Of a stretch of DNA of 64,000 nucleotides, positions 23,720 through 36,327 are shown piece by piece. The DNA lies in assembly GCA_011009095.1 (NCBI GenBank), contig VTPC01000880.1, positions 139,000-202,999 on the forward strand, written 5' to 3'. The position numbers were made by a program, and so were the translations under genes. The notes under the pieces were generated by a model. The model made no database searches and had not been told where the DNA came from. It saw nothing but the letters and a program-made list of their open reading frames with translations. How positions within the stretch are numbered: the stretch's first letter is position 1; every line of letters begins with the position of its first letter. The stretch is from Ignelater luminosus. Taxonomy: Eukaryota; Arthropoda; Insecta; Coleoptera; Elateridae.

Positions 23720-24954
23720 TGTAAGTATAAAATTAACCTATTTATAATAATATACATCAACAATATTGTAATCTTAGATATCCCTGACGGAATTCCAATA
23801 TTAAACGAAAGCTTGGATAAAAAAAGCGTTTTTCATTTAAAACTAAAGACCTTAAAAACCCGTAATCAGTAAAGACAATTATGTAAATTTGTTTAAAAAA
23901 ACATTTATAATTTACATATAAATTTCAGAAGGCGACTTTTCAGAAAATTCATTTTCCTTATTCCAGTTATTTAATATCTCGAGTTTAATTTATCATTACA
24001 TAAGATAGTCAGTATGTATTATACATATAGGTAATTATTATTCTTATTGCGATTGCTTCTTAATAATAAATTATTACTTACTGTGAGGTTATTGAACATT
24101 ACGGTACATAACCTTGCTTTTAAATGAAATGTCACATTTAAATTCTCTTCATCCCAAATTATCTATATATTTGTTTATCATATTAACATTATATTTTAGA
24201 GCTTCTTTCTATTGGATTTTAATAACTATTTTTGCAAATAGTCCCAAACATTAATATTTCTTTATCACAAATAGTCAAAATTACTATTTTTAGCCAAGTC
24301 TAATAAAACATGTAACCTGTGAAATTAGAAAAAAAAAGAAAGCGTTGACAGATATATTGATAGTATATTGGCGCGATTTCAAAATCTCAAATTCGAAAAC
24401 ATGTTGACTGAAATATTTATAAAAAATGTCTTCCTGTTTCTCGTGGTTACTTGTACTCGTTGTTTGATTTTTCGATTTTTTTAGTAGTTTTGAGATCGTT
24501 TCAAGCTGTATTTTTCCGGAATACATTGCAAAATCAATATAAATGTTGCCCTTAAATACAAATTTCTTTTGTATTAAAAACAAACGTTCAAAATTATGCG
24601 CTCAATCGTTTACTGTCTTCATTTATTCATTTAATTAATTGAATTTTGTTTAATAAATTAATGTTTTAAAACTAACCAGGAGAGTATTTTGGTTCCTTAT
24701 ATTGGTATGAGATAAATCACTTTTTTTAATGTTTACACCACTGATTTTGTTTTGAAACAATTAAGTTTGAGAACTGTCATGTTAAACAATTTTTTTGTAT
24801 TTGTTTAATATTATAGTTAAAAGTGAATTTAAATTATTTTACATCAACATTTTCTTTCAAATTCTCCGTTAATAGATTTTAATTCGGCGCCTATGATTTT
24901 GTTATTGACTCAAAATGAAACTGTGATATCGTCAAAAGAGTGTAGAAATTTTAG

Positions 24955-25500
24955 GTTATAGGCATAATTCTTTTCGTTTTTGTGAAATAAATTTACTAGT
25001 TAGATTTGTTTTGTGCTTGAAATTTATTAAGAATGTTTTAGTGCATTTATTCGTATAACTGATCAAGTGTTTATTCCATTGTGATTAGTGATAAAAGTGT
25101 TTTTTATAAACTGAGGTTATGTTACTTCACCAGTTTTCTTTTAAACAATAATAGCAATTAGCGTATGAATGTAATAATTCAATTAAAGTAATATGTAAAA
25201 TAATTAAAATAATTTTTGTAAATTATAAATTCTTGTTTCTTTCCTTATTTATTATATTAAAGGATGCCCAAAAATTGTTGCATACCTTCCAATTCTTTAA
25301 CCCACTAGAGTTTATGTTTACATTTTTCCAGTTTCTATAAATAACACCTAAGGAAACGCTTTAAAAAGAAGAATTTTGGAAAAGATCATAATATTACGAA
25401 TATTACTGAAATTTACATTAATCAGTTTGAAGAAAAGTTTACAAATTAGACATCCTAACCTCTTTTTATTTGTCCTTTTTAGATATTTTAATTTTACACT
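24955..25500 (-). repeat. Dispersed repeat, about 550 bp, copy 3 (inverted)
   Basis: The reverse complement matches 15800-16400 and 63105-63615 over most of their length, including the ATAACCTCAGTTTATAAAA and AAACTTTTCTTCAAA landmarks. It ends about 170 bases before the ZIP-A coding exon and so lies in its 5' intron or leader. Confidence 0.7.
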
Positions 25501-25675
25501 AAAACTTGAAATATGTTCTGCATGATGCTTTCCAGGAGCATAAATTAGATAAAACACAACTAACAGAAATTGTATCAGTTCATCTTACAGATAATTCCTT
25601 AAAAATAAAAATTAACACCGTACGATTACTATTAAAAGATTAATTCGTTTCTATTTTAATTTCTAGTTACGCAAG

Positions 25676-26747
25676 ATGGCCGAATTCCTGAAAGAATACA
25701 TCCTAGAAGACGAAACCAATTCGATCGCACGCGCGTCAGACGACATATCATCCTCAGAAACGGTAACAGCAAAAGCCGTAGCGATGGCGTGCCTTTTCAC
25801 AGCCTCCTTCATAATGGGAATCCTCCCAATCAAACTTTCCAAATGGTTCGATTGGGAAACCGATAAGAAAAATAAAGAGATCGTCTCTCTCCTGTTATGT
25901 TTCGGTGGTGGAGTCTTGATGTGCACAACTTTCTTACATCTTCTTCCAGAAGTTACTGAAAACGTACAGCAATTAGTAGAGAAAGGAATTTTTCCTGATA
26001 CTAAACTTCATTTTTCTGAACTCCTCATGTGTGCAGGATTTTTCGTTATGTATCTTATTGAGGAATCCGTGCATGTTTACCTTCACAGGAGACAGGCCAA
26101 AAATGAGATGAACGCGTTGAGGAGGTCGTTGTCGATTAGAAGAGGCGAAACCAGTTCGGATAATGAATCTACTGAAGCTAGCTCTAATTCATCAGCGAAT
26201 CTAGTTAAATGTGACGAAGAGCAAGGGAAAGATGCTAAGATTAATAGTCACAATCCTCACCTTCATAACCATACCGGGCACAGTCATATCATTGTCGAAG
26301 AAGATTCTGTAGTGAAGACTATGAGAGGACTCTTGGTTGTTCTTGCGTTATCGATTCATGAATTGTTTGAAGGTTTAGCTGTTGGTTTGGAATCGTCCAG
26401 CTCGACGGTATGGTATATGTTTGGAGCCGTAGCTGCCCACAAGTTCGTCATAGCTTTTTGCATTGGTGTCGAACTTGTTTCAACGAAGACAAAAACCTTG
26501 CTAACTGTGATATACGTATTTACATTTTCTATAGTAAGTGCATTAGGTATTGGTATTGGCATTGCCGTCAGTGTGGACCAGCAAGACTCGACAGCTTTGG
26601 TCTCCACGATCCTACAAGGTTTGGCTACTGGAACGCTACTGTACGTGGTGTTTTTCGAAATTTTACAAAAGGACCAAACTGGAGGATTGAAACGTTATTT
26701 CGCCATCTTTGTCGGATTTTCCATCATGTTTGGCCTCACAGTTTTCA
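25676..26747 (+). CDS. ZIP-A: SLC39/ZIP zinc transporter, main coding exon
   Basis: Encodes residues 1-357 of a ZIP1-3-like plasma-membrane zinc importer. Eight membrane segments lie at about 34-54, 69-90, 113-136, 218-238, 245-268, 274-299, 307-330 and 340-357. The cytosolic loop between segments 3 and 4 holds a His cluster (NPHLHNHTGHSHI, 193-205). Segment 4 carries the signature HELFEGLAVGLE (metal-site H228 and E232), and segment 5 has AAHKFVIAFC (H255). The ATG is nine bases after an acceptor ending at 25666. The exon ends in a phase-1 donor (TTC A|GTAAGTTTC). Joining to 60903-60952 adds TGHDHSHGGEERHDHR and gives 373 residues. Reading into the intron instead gives SKFLILFYFILLLLAW and a stop at 26795-26797. 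Confidence 0.93.
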
Positions 26748-26823
26748 GTAAGTTTCTTATTTTATTTTATTTTATTTTGCTTTTGCTTGCTTGGTGATGG
26801 AATAGTATTACAGAAACAATAAA
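26748..26823 (+). promoter_or_regulatory. Candidate intronic 3' end for ZIP-A
   Basis: If the donor at 26748 is not used, the frame continues for 16 hydrophobic residues to a TGA at 26795-26797. AATAAA follows at 26818-26823. This could end a short ZIP-A isoform without splicing. It competes with splicing to the exon at 60903. Confidence 0.35.
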
Positions 26824-26829
26824 AGTAGT

Positions 26830-28670
26830 CTACGTGATTTTTGAAATGTAGCCGTAAAAATAATTCAATCTATGGTGAAAATGAAAAACGATAATATCAA
26901 AACGTGCTTGTATCAAAAACGTTATTGTTAGCAGTACCTACGTGATTTACCATAATCCTATTATCATCAACAATCTTGTGGGTTTAGAAATTGAAAAATA
27001 ATTCAATAGTTGTAATATATAGGTGTAACAATTAATGAAGAAAGGAATTGGGTCATACGTGAGATTGGATGATTTGTTATCAGTACGGTTGGAGATCTGA
27101 ATAAATCAAATTGACAGGCCCATATCTTTTCTAACTGTAAAAGGATCACAGCCTTGATTAAGAAACGTTTCTACGGATTATAATACTTGAGCTTATTTTT
27201 TCATGACACAATCAAGCAGCCTCATGTCATTTTACCAGGCAATTTGACGTTTGTCATTTAAATCGTCGTCCTGGCAACTTCAAATATCTAGAGTGCGTTC
27301 CAAATCACGTCTTAGCACTCGTTAGAAATTACGACGATTGCGTTATGCCCCTTTTGGTTAGCGTTCTCCTAATTTATTGCATTGTCCGCTTTTAATGAAG
27401 CGTTTTGTTACTTTGCAGTATGACTGTTTATTGTTGCTTAGATAACGAATTTGAAAAAAAAAGAAATAGAAAGAAAAATGGGGCATTTGTAATGATAGTG
27501 TTTGTGTAAGGTGAAAAGGCATTGGGGAAACAGGTTCAGTTTATAATGAATATCTGTTTCATAGGTACCAAATAAGTCAAAGATTAGAACAAATTTGGGA
27601 CTTTGACTCCACAAGATGGAAATGTCTTGACCGATTTTGCGACGGCAGTAGTTAGCCATAAAATGTTCGCAGCACAATTTTTTTTACTTGTTTATCTATT
27701 AAGAATAAAGAGCTTTGTATATATGTTTTGTTTTTATTAATTCACAATCAATATTTTTAATACCGTCTGAACTGTAATAATAAATATTTGAAGTGAGATA
27801 AACGTACGGTTTCAGAGATTAACAAGGAACGTTTAAATCATTACGCATAAGATTTTGTTAAATATAAATTATTTCTTAACTGCATGTGCAATAAATCTTC
27901 ATAACATAACCTTAAATGCCAAGTATTGGCAAGAATGCGTAATTCATGCCTAGAGCACTGTGATATAATAAATTAATAAGTAACATCATTCTTCTATTGG
28001 TCTGTTAAATTCGTTCAAAATGTAACGTCACATATAAAATTTTCTTTAATAATTTTATTATAAAAGAGATTAAGGAGCTATTATGAAAACAAATTATTAG
28101 CATGCACGCGGAACGTCTTATTTCCGATTTGCTACTGTTTCCTTTACATACGGATGAAGCGAATGTGTTTTGTTTTAATAAATAATAAAAATAAAAATTT
28201 AAATAACGTATTTATTATAGTATGTACCATTCCGTTTTTTTTAAAATTGAATTACATCATTTCCTACTTGATATAATCTCATATTATTTTTTTCCTTCAA
28301 GATGTTTTGCGAATTCACCGTTAGAAAAACTTAATTATGGGTTTTTTTCCTTCATCGAAGACTAATGATGAGAATGACACACAAGGTTTGGATTTATTAC
28401 TCACGTGTGTTTGTTTTTTGCGGCAGTTTTTTTTTATATTTTACAACTTTAATTTTTGTTTTTGTATAACAAAATATTCTACTATCTAGTAAGCCAGAAA
28501 TATTCGGAAAAAAAGGTTTTAACATTAACTTGTTATTTCCAGAATATATCAATAGGTATAACTAACGGCTCAGTTACTAATTTGCACAAAGGTATGTATA
28601 TTTATACCTATAATAACTCGAGATCACACACACCCTTTGTAAATTTTTAATTTTATTGATAGAATTCATT
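26830..28670. other. Start of the long ZIP intron, nothing recognised
   Basis: AT-rich DNA without recognised genes or repeats. Confidence 0.4.
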
Positions 28671-28671
28671 T

Positions 28672-29330
28672 GGAGCGAAAAATTAGAAAATTAGCAAATA
28701 TCAAGAGCTTTAAAAGTTTTGGTCCCTATTGTAGTGTGGCAGATCTCGAGTGTTTAATGGGCGATTTTCAGAATTTCTTTCAGGTCTAATTTTAAATCGT
28801 TTTATAGATCCTCCTTAGAGTAAAAAATTAGAAAATCCGCAAAGACCAAGAGCTTTACAAGTTTTGGTACTGATTGTAGTATGGCAGAATTAGGGTATTT
28901 AATGGGCGATTTTCAGAATTCCTTTCAAGTCTGATTTGAAATCGTTCTATAGATCCTTCTTGGAACGAAAAATTAAAAAATCCGCAAAGACCTAGAGCCT
29001 TACAAGTTTTGGTTCCTATTGCAGTGTGGCAGATATCGGGTATTTAATCGTCGATTTTCAGAATTCCCTTCAAGTCTGATTTTAAATCGCTGTATAGATA
29101 CTTCTTGAACCATAAAATTATAAAATCTGCAAAGACCAAGAGCTTTACAAATTTTGGTCCCTACTGCAAGTGCCAGATCTCTGGTTTTTATTGGACGATT
29201 TTCAGAATTCTCTTCAATCGGATCCTAGTTTGTTGGATAAATTCTTTTTGAACCATAGAATTAGAAAATCTGTAAAAGACCAAGAGTCTGACCAATTTTC
29301 GATGGATCATTCTTGGAGCAGAAAATTAAC
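28672..29330. repeat. Tandem array, unit about 148 bp
   Basis: Units start near 28672, 28820, 28968, 29108 and 29254, with a partial last one. Each has GAAAAATTAGAAAATCCGCAA, AGAGCTTTACAAGTTTTGGT, TGTGGCAGATCTCGGGT, and GGGCGATTTTCAGAATT. Confidence 0.85.
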
Positions 29331-29417
29331 AAATTCTCAAAAACCAAGGTTTTGTTAATGATTTGGTGGCTGTTTTGATTGATTGGATCTCGGACATTTT
29401 TGAAATGTTTGTCTCCA

Positions 29418-29790
29418 AAGTTGGAGCAACCAATAATTTAGTTATCATTCTTTCTTTAAGATTCTTTTGGCCTGGTTTTCACTTGTGGGCAAAAATGTAG
29501 TTTCATGTAGAAAATGTGCGAAAGAGAACGATGAAGATTTTTTGAAAGCTTATCCTTAATATTTGAGCAACCAATATCTTAGTTGGTTATCAGTTTCTCT
29601 TCAATGTCATTTTGGACGCTTGTTTCACTCTTGGGCAGAAAGTTAGCTGGAACTAGAAAATTTAAAGATGCGCGTAGTTTGGAGAACTTGTACTGTGTAT
29701 ATTGAGCAGCTAATATTGGACCCATTTATGGAACTTCTTTAAAGGTTTTAGGAAATTCTGATTGTATTCTGTCAATAAAATACTTTATAA
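29418..29790. repeat. Second tandem array, unit about 143 bp
   Basis: Three degenerate copies, keyed by GAGCAACCAATATTTTAG-like words at about 29424, 29565 and 29707, each followed by TTTGGCC and CACTTGTGGGCA-like words. It adjoins the 148-bp array and may be a diverged branch of it. Confidence 0.6.
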
Positions 29791-29829
29791 CTTAAGACGC
29801 CACAGTCAAAATATTTACAAAAAAGTGTG

Positions 29830-31720
29830 CATTTGGCTACGAGTATTATTTATTTACTTTTTTTATCAACCGTGTTAAAGAATGGAAAACAAAAGTAGCC
29901 AAAAATCTGACAACAACAATTACGTGTTAATTAAAGCCAAATAATTATTTGTTGTAAAGATAACCGAAGGTGAGATTCTTGATTGGTTTGTAAATAAAGC
30001 ATTTTTACCAGTCACGTCCACTTGAAATGTGTATTATGAAAACAAATGGAAAAAGCTAAAGTTGAAGATCGTTAAAATTTTGTTTTCCAACTAAACTAAC
30101 TCTTGTTGTGTGTTACCTTTTTATTAAACAATCCCTACTGTAAAAAACGTTACACAACAAAAGCTTTTCTATGGTAATGTTATTCTTTTATTATTAAAAG
30201 ACGAACAAATCGATTAAAAGAGAAACGTCAGGACTTTCCCGGTCATTGTGTGTGCCCACGTTATTTATACCTATACACATATGTGCTTACTATTTTAAGG
30301 TAACATACTACATGTACGTGAGCAGAATTACAATAAATCCTGGATTTGTTTTGTTATTAGTTAAGGGGAATTACGGATAATTAATATTCGGTATCTTCAG
30401 TAGTTCCTAGAAATCAATTCTCTTTTTAAATTTTCTTGTATTCGTCGTCTTTCAATTGATGAAGATACCTCGAAACAGTAGACACGAGAAATTACGTAAA
30501 AGGAAGTTTGTAATTTAAAATTGTAATTTTAAAATGCATCTTGGCAGTGGGCGTCATTCTTGCATCTAGACGTGAAACAATACATTAGGATTTATGATGA
30601 CTAATAAATTCTACCTACAGTAATGAAGTTGATGTTTTAATGGCCCATAAAGTTCTAGTAAATTAAGCTACTTAAAAATGCATCGCGACATACGCGATTT
30701 CTTCCTTTTGTTTTATTTTCGTGTGTACCATATTATTGTTGTATACTCTTATATACAGACATGTGACAGGTCAATGATCTTCATGATAGCAGCGCGTATG
30801 AATAATTCTAAGTTGGCTATTGTTTAGACAAATTGCAATTAGTTTTTACAACCGTACTGCTTGTTCGAACATAAAATTTCACTAAAATGAAAGATTGACC
30901 CTATAATTTATTGATACTATACTTGTTACTGTTGCTGTTCTATTGTTTTTGTTTTCTCGTGAATTTGCCAAGACATCTCACAATCGAAAATTTGAGTTTC
31001 TTTTGTGCAAAATCTAAATTTAGGGAAACAACAAATATTATTGCAACTTGAGATTCTGCAAACGTGACAAGCAAAGATGAGAACGTTTATTAATGGTTTT
31101 CTAACATTCCTCATTTAAGACGATAAATAGTAACTACACTAGGAATTTTCAAGTTTTTAAAATCAAATCCTCTTCAATTAGTGCTATCTACTTATATAAA
31201 ATAAACAGATATTTTTATTCTTATTATGCTTCATAGATAAGATATGAATTCATAAAAGGCAATTGCACTTTAATTATTGGATTTACATAACATCAAGCTC
31301 TGTAGAACACGAGACTAATACAAATTGAGTTTATTCTTTTTGCAAAGAATTGATAATGAACATAAAATGTTTAGTTACAGACAATTAGAATTCAAAAGTT
31401 GTTACGAGTGATATAAATTATAAATCTTCCGTGCGTTATCAATCTTCAAGGCCGTTCGATAACGCGTGCAATAAACATCCTTAATTGGTTATAATAGAGA
31501 AAAAAAGGCTAGTGGTATTATCAGGGAAGAAAATTATTATGGTGTATAAACAGGCATAATTAGTTGGTCCTGCTTTTATTTTTAGATGTACTATAATGTG
31601 TACAATTATGATAAACGTGTTTTTTATCAAAATTCCTCTATTTATTCTTATTTAATACGTAGTACACTGAATTATCTATAAAATCTCTAAAACTTGTTAA
31701 TCTGAGAAAAACAAAAATAT
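29830..31720. other. ZIP intron, AT-rich, nothing recognised
   Basis: No gene or repeat recognised. Confidence 0.4.
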
Positions 31721-31724
31721 TTTG

Positions 31725-32640
31725 ACTCATTCTTAAGATCGAGAAGATGTTTGAAATAAACAAAGATGATGTTCTTTTTGCATCGTTTGATAGCCTTCGA
31801 TCTACCACTGTCAGCTATCAAAGTTCGATTTTGATAGCACGCTCCGTTTCTGAGATCGAGAAGATATTGGAAATAAACAAAAGAGGATCTCCAATAAAGA
31901 TGATGTTTTTTTGTATCGTTGGATAGCCTTCGATTTAGCACTGTCAGCTATCAAAGTTCGATTTCGATACCACGATGCGTTCGTAAGATCCAGAAGATGT
32001 TAGAAATAAACAAAAGAGGATCGCCGGTATCTGGATTGTCGAAAAGCATTTAGCCTTCTGCTATCAAGGACAGAAGTCCCATGCGTGAACGACAACCCGT
32101 TCTTGAGGTTCAGTAAACTGTTAGAAGAAAAAATAAATAAAAGCTTATCGCCAGTAGAGATGGCGTTTTTCTACGTGGGAACTTATTTATTGATAAACAG
32201 TCAATGCAACCATATTATATATAAACAGACCTTCTGAGCAGTATCACGTAGGGCACCAATACTAAGTTTCAAATACACAAAAAAGCAAACGACGATAGGC
32301 GGCATCTAGCCCGTTTGATTCTATAGGTTACACCGTTTATAGTAGTAATAAATAGTTCCCACCAGAGAGAAAACAAAAAGGGATTGGTATAAGGGTGAAT
32401 TTAATACTCCGAGGTGAACCATTTACAGTAATCAATTTGACTGACCTTTGGTTTTCGGATAAAACCAATAGACGGTGGCATGTACCGGGATCGTTAGATA
32501 GCTTTCGATCTACCACTGCCAGCTATCAAAGTTGGATTTCGATACTATGACCCGTTTGTGAGATGCAGAAGATATTGGAAATAAACAAAAGAGGATTCGC
32601 CAGAAAGAATTTACCTTTTTATTGCCAAGGACCAAAGTTT
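31725..32640. repeat. Tandem array, unit about 120 bp (family G)
   Basis: Copies contain GATCGAGAAGATGTTAGAAA, AACAAAAGAGGATCGCC, GATAGCCTTCGATCTACCA and CAGCTATCAAAGTTCGATT. GATCGAGAAG-type words occur at about 31734, 31853, 31987 and 32562. Related copies lie at 34720-35420, 51290-51800 and 54290-54980. Confidence 0.75.
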
Positions 32641-32841
32641 CATGTTTGAAAGAAAAATGCTAGAAGAAAAAAATTAAAGACGACGAAACAAAAGTCGGTG
32701 AAGTTGGCGGAATTTATTTGCAGATGTACCTATATGCGAAAAAAGGCTTTTTGAATAGGAGCACGTAGGTCGCCAGTATTGAGTTTGAAATGCACAAAAG
32801 CACAAACAACGTTTGCTTGACCATACAGGTTACACTGTATA

Positions 32842-34713
32842 CAGGGTGTTACAAATTCGAGTAGTTGTATGGGGATCTCAAAAACCGTAAGAGATACGTA
32901 TTTCTTTCAATTATGTACCTAATAACATGCCATTTAAAAAGTTTACAAATTTTGAATATTTCCGGAGATATCCGAAAAAAACCGAAATAATAATTTTTCG
33001 TTTTTAATTTCTTACACCTTTGTTTTCAGATTTATTTAAAAACTAATAACACATTATTAGAGCACTTTCTTATGTTCTTTAAAACTGTGTAATCATTTTT
33101 TAGATACGACGTTTCGTATTTCAGGTATCATCTCCAGGTCAATTTTTTTCAATACGCACCTGTATTGTCTTTTGCGTTTTTGATGAAAACTGGTTTTCAA
33201 ATGAATAACCCCATATAGTTTTTTAAAAAGATTGCGTTTTGTAGTAAAAACATGATGCTTTTTTATCGTCCAATTCTTTGCTAGTACGGTCCTGAATATT
33301 TTAATCAAGATTCATATGTTAAGACAAATTAACATAACTGTAAAACTCGATTTGATAAACATACTGAGTTTAAGTTTATTTAAACTTATTTTATTAATTT
33401 GTTTGTGTTAAAATGTATTTGAACAAACAAAAAGGAAAATTCACAACAACAACAACTAGAACTAGACTGAAATACTGAGAAATCTAATAACAATAACAAC
33501 TCATCGAGAAAACAGACAAATTTGTCCCCAAATAAAATTTAGTGTTAATGTTCGGGGGGGGGGAGATCCTTGGAAATACTATTTTAGGGCCTTTTATATT
33601 TGAGGAGAAAGATATCTTAATTTTCTTAGGAATGAATTTCAAAAATACCTAATGAATGTCCCTTGGCGAGGTTACCTCATCTCTGGTTTCAACAAGACGG
33701 CGCACCACCACATAACAGAACAGTTCTAGAGTACTTGAATATCGGATTTCCAGGAAGGTGAATAGGAAACAGAGGTGTAGTACCTTGGCTGGCAAGGTCT
33801 CCTGACTTATCGCTCCTAAATTTTTATCTACGGGGAACATTGAAAGATAAAATTTATAAAAATCAAGTTAATTCAGTGGAAGAATTAAGAATGTGCATTT
33901 TGAATGCATTGACTTCTTTGGGCAGGAGGGGCCTTCAAAGAGCTATAAAAAGCATAAGACGAAAAGTAAATCAAGGTATTGATGCAAATAGTGGTCTTTC
34001 TGAGTGTTTATTTTTAATATTGTTAATTTAATTTTAATAGTTGTTATTGTTGTTAGATTTCTCGGTATTTCAGTTTAGTTCTAGTTGTTGTTTTGGTGAA
34101 TTTTCCTTGCTGTTTGTTCAAATACATTGTAACGCAAAAAAATAGAATAATTTTAAATAAAGTTAGACTGAATATTTTTATCAAACCGAGTTTTACAGTT
34201 ATGTTAATTTGTTTTCGCATATGAATCCTGATTAAAATATCCAGGATCGTACTAGCAAAAAATTGAACAATAAAAAAGCCTAATTTTTTTACTACAAAAC
34301 GCAATTTTTTTAAAAAAATGATATGGGATCATACATCTGAAAACCAGTTTTCAACAAAACCGTAAAAAAAGTTCAGGTCCGTGTTGAAAAAAATTGACCT
34401 GATGATGATACCTGAAATACGAAACGTCATATCTAAAAAACGATGACCCAGTTTTAAAGAACATAAAAAAGTGCTTTAATAATGTGTTATTAGTTTTTAA
34501 ATAAATCTGAAAACAGAGACGTAAGAAATTAAAAACGAAAAATTATTATTTCGGTTTTTTTCGGATATCTTCGGAAATATTCAGAATTTTTAAAGTTTCT
34601 AAACAGCATGTTGTTAGGCACATAAATGCGCAACTTTGCAATATATTAAACAAATTTGTATTTCTTACGGTTTTTGAGATCCCCATACAACTAGTCGAAT
34701 TTGTAACACCCTG
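32842..34713 (+). mobile_element. Mariner/Tc1-superfamily element with long TIRs
   Basis: A complete but dead element of 1872 bp flanked by TA target duplications (32840-32841 and 34714-34715). Ends begin CAGGGTGTTACAAATTCGA and are inverted repeats of about 650 bp (to about 33470 and from about 34060), diverged by point changes and small indels. The centre holds the transposase relic. It lies between copies of tandem family G, which it splits. Superfamily is inferred from TA targets and the transposase motifs. Confidence 0.85.
33540..34031 (+). pseudogene. Mariner-like transposase relic
   Basis: From 33687 one frame reads FQQDGAPPH, then FPGR, a TGA at 33759-33761 where Trp is usual (GR-W-IG), then VPWLARSPDL, LNFYLRGTLKDKIY and VNSVEELRMCI, to a stop at 34029-34031. 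Before 33687, pieces such as VNV, FLRN and VPW match the same family in other frames, so frameshifts are present. QQDG holds one catalytic Asp. The last acidic position (LDF in relatives) is Asn here, about 40 residues on. The DDE endonuclease is therefore inactive. The N-terminal DNA-binding domain is missing. Confidence 0.8.
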
Positions 34714-34719
34714 TATAGT

Positions 34720-35420
34720 ATACAAAATTCTCTGTCTGTACGATAACAATAGTTCCTGAGATATTAAATTCCGCCAGAGAAGAAACAAAAGAGTACCCGT
34801 GTCGCTTGGTTGGTTCAATACTCAGAGGTAAACTATTTATAATATTAAAATCTGGTCTCAATCTAATCTTCAGCTTTCGGAAAAAATAAAATACGTCAGG
34901 ATCGTTAGATATCAAAGTTGAATTTAGATTCTGTCGTGAGCTCTAGCGGCTAAACCTCGAACGATTAAAAAGACGGGCTTTTCTGTATGTAAACATATTT
35001 CTAAAAATGTTACCGCAGGTGTTGCAGTGACTAAAGCGCTGCACAGTGGAGAATAAGACAATAGAAACTGACTTTAAACGCGCCGCATACACCCTGTTCA
35101 CCAGACGAAAGGTGCCTTAAGAGATTCTGCCCGACCGGCCTGATCTTTTACTTATTTAGTGTCTACGAGTGTGTAAAAGTAGATTTCCAGCGGTTATGTA
35201 ATAGGTTAGTGGAAGCCCAGATCTGTGCCAGTCATTCACTTCTATCAGTAACTTTATAATTTTGTAAATTCTACACTTGGTTCTTGTACAGTTTCGAATG
35301 ACATGACGTAATTCGGAATTTCAAACTGGTCATCTGTTGGTTGTTTAGTGTCCTGGAGTGTTCAGAGTAGATTTCCAGCGTTTTTTCTAGGATTGTTTTG
35401 TATCTAATAAGATAATGGAA
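34720..35420. repeat. Family G tandem repeat, right part
   Basis: Degenerate pieces of the 120-bp family (GTTCCTGAGATATTAAATTCC, GATCGTTAGATATCAAAGTT), then two copies of a block around AGATTTCCAGCG and GTGTCTACGAGTGT (about 35150-35230 and 35340-35430). Confidence 0.55.
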
Positions 35421-35429
35421 GCTCAAATG

Positions 35430-36280
35430 TGTGAAAGTCCCTAAATTCGGGTTGTAACTTTATAATTAAAGGAAATTGTTTCAGATTTTCTTGCATTTTT
35501 TAACTGCATAAATAACAGTGGGGAGTTTGAAGTGTAAATTCATTGTAGGGAAAAACCTTTGAAATGATAGCAACTTCTCCATCTTGATTTTTTTTATTTC
35601 TATCACCTAAGATTGTTGTGCATATAAATGTAATTCTTCTTAAGTTTATTTACGCCATTCTATTTCCAATAACAAAGATCCGGGTTGCGTTTCATTTACG
35701 CAAGAATCGTTTTAATAGTGAATTAAAAAAGCCTTCTTGGAATTCATTTTATGTATGTAAATAATGAAAAATCACCTCTGCGGCAGCAGTGTCGACCTTA
35801 AACGACTCATCCTACAAGAATGACCTTTCTAAATTCTTCTGGATTCACAGTAATGTAATTTTGTTGCGGTTAGACATAAACAATAATAATAATAATAAAA
35901 TAATAATAATAACGATGATGATAATATTAATGCTAAATGAACTGAAACGACATTTCAAATAGTTCTTCAATAAATTATTGTGTAAAGCTATAAATGTTTA
36001 ATGTACTAGAGTGTCAGTGGCGTGCGTAGGTTTTACAAATTAAAAAATTGTTACAGGACCTATTACATGGCGTTTGTTTCTTGTTTTTTTTTCCTAAATA
36101 GATCTCCGGTTTCTACATTTTATATGAATTTCTGAAAACTTCATTTCTCTAAATTGCTCATTGTGAGAAGATCAGGATTTTCTAATCGTTCATACATTTT
36201 AATTAGTTTTGTAAATTTTAAATTAAATAACATTTATATTAATTGCTTTTTCTATAAATAACTTGAATTTATCACTACTC

Positions 36281-36327
<47 letters not shown>

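Larger units (their letters stand above)
21500..24950. other. AT-rich region upstream of ZIP-A
   Basis: No coding exon was recognised. It contains AAT and TA microsatellites and a candidate promoter and first exon (22609-22914). The rest is unremarkable. Confidence 0.4.

Noticed and set aside
26356..26751. Frames overlapping ZIP-A on both strands
   Set aside because: The ZIP-A frame has the family motifs; these are out of frame and have no homology.
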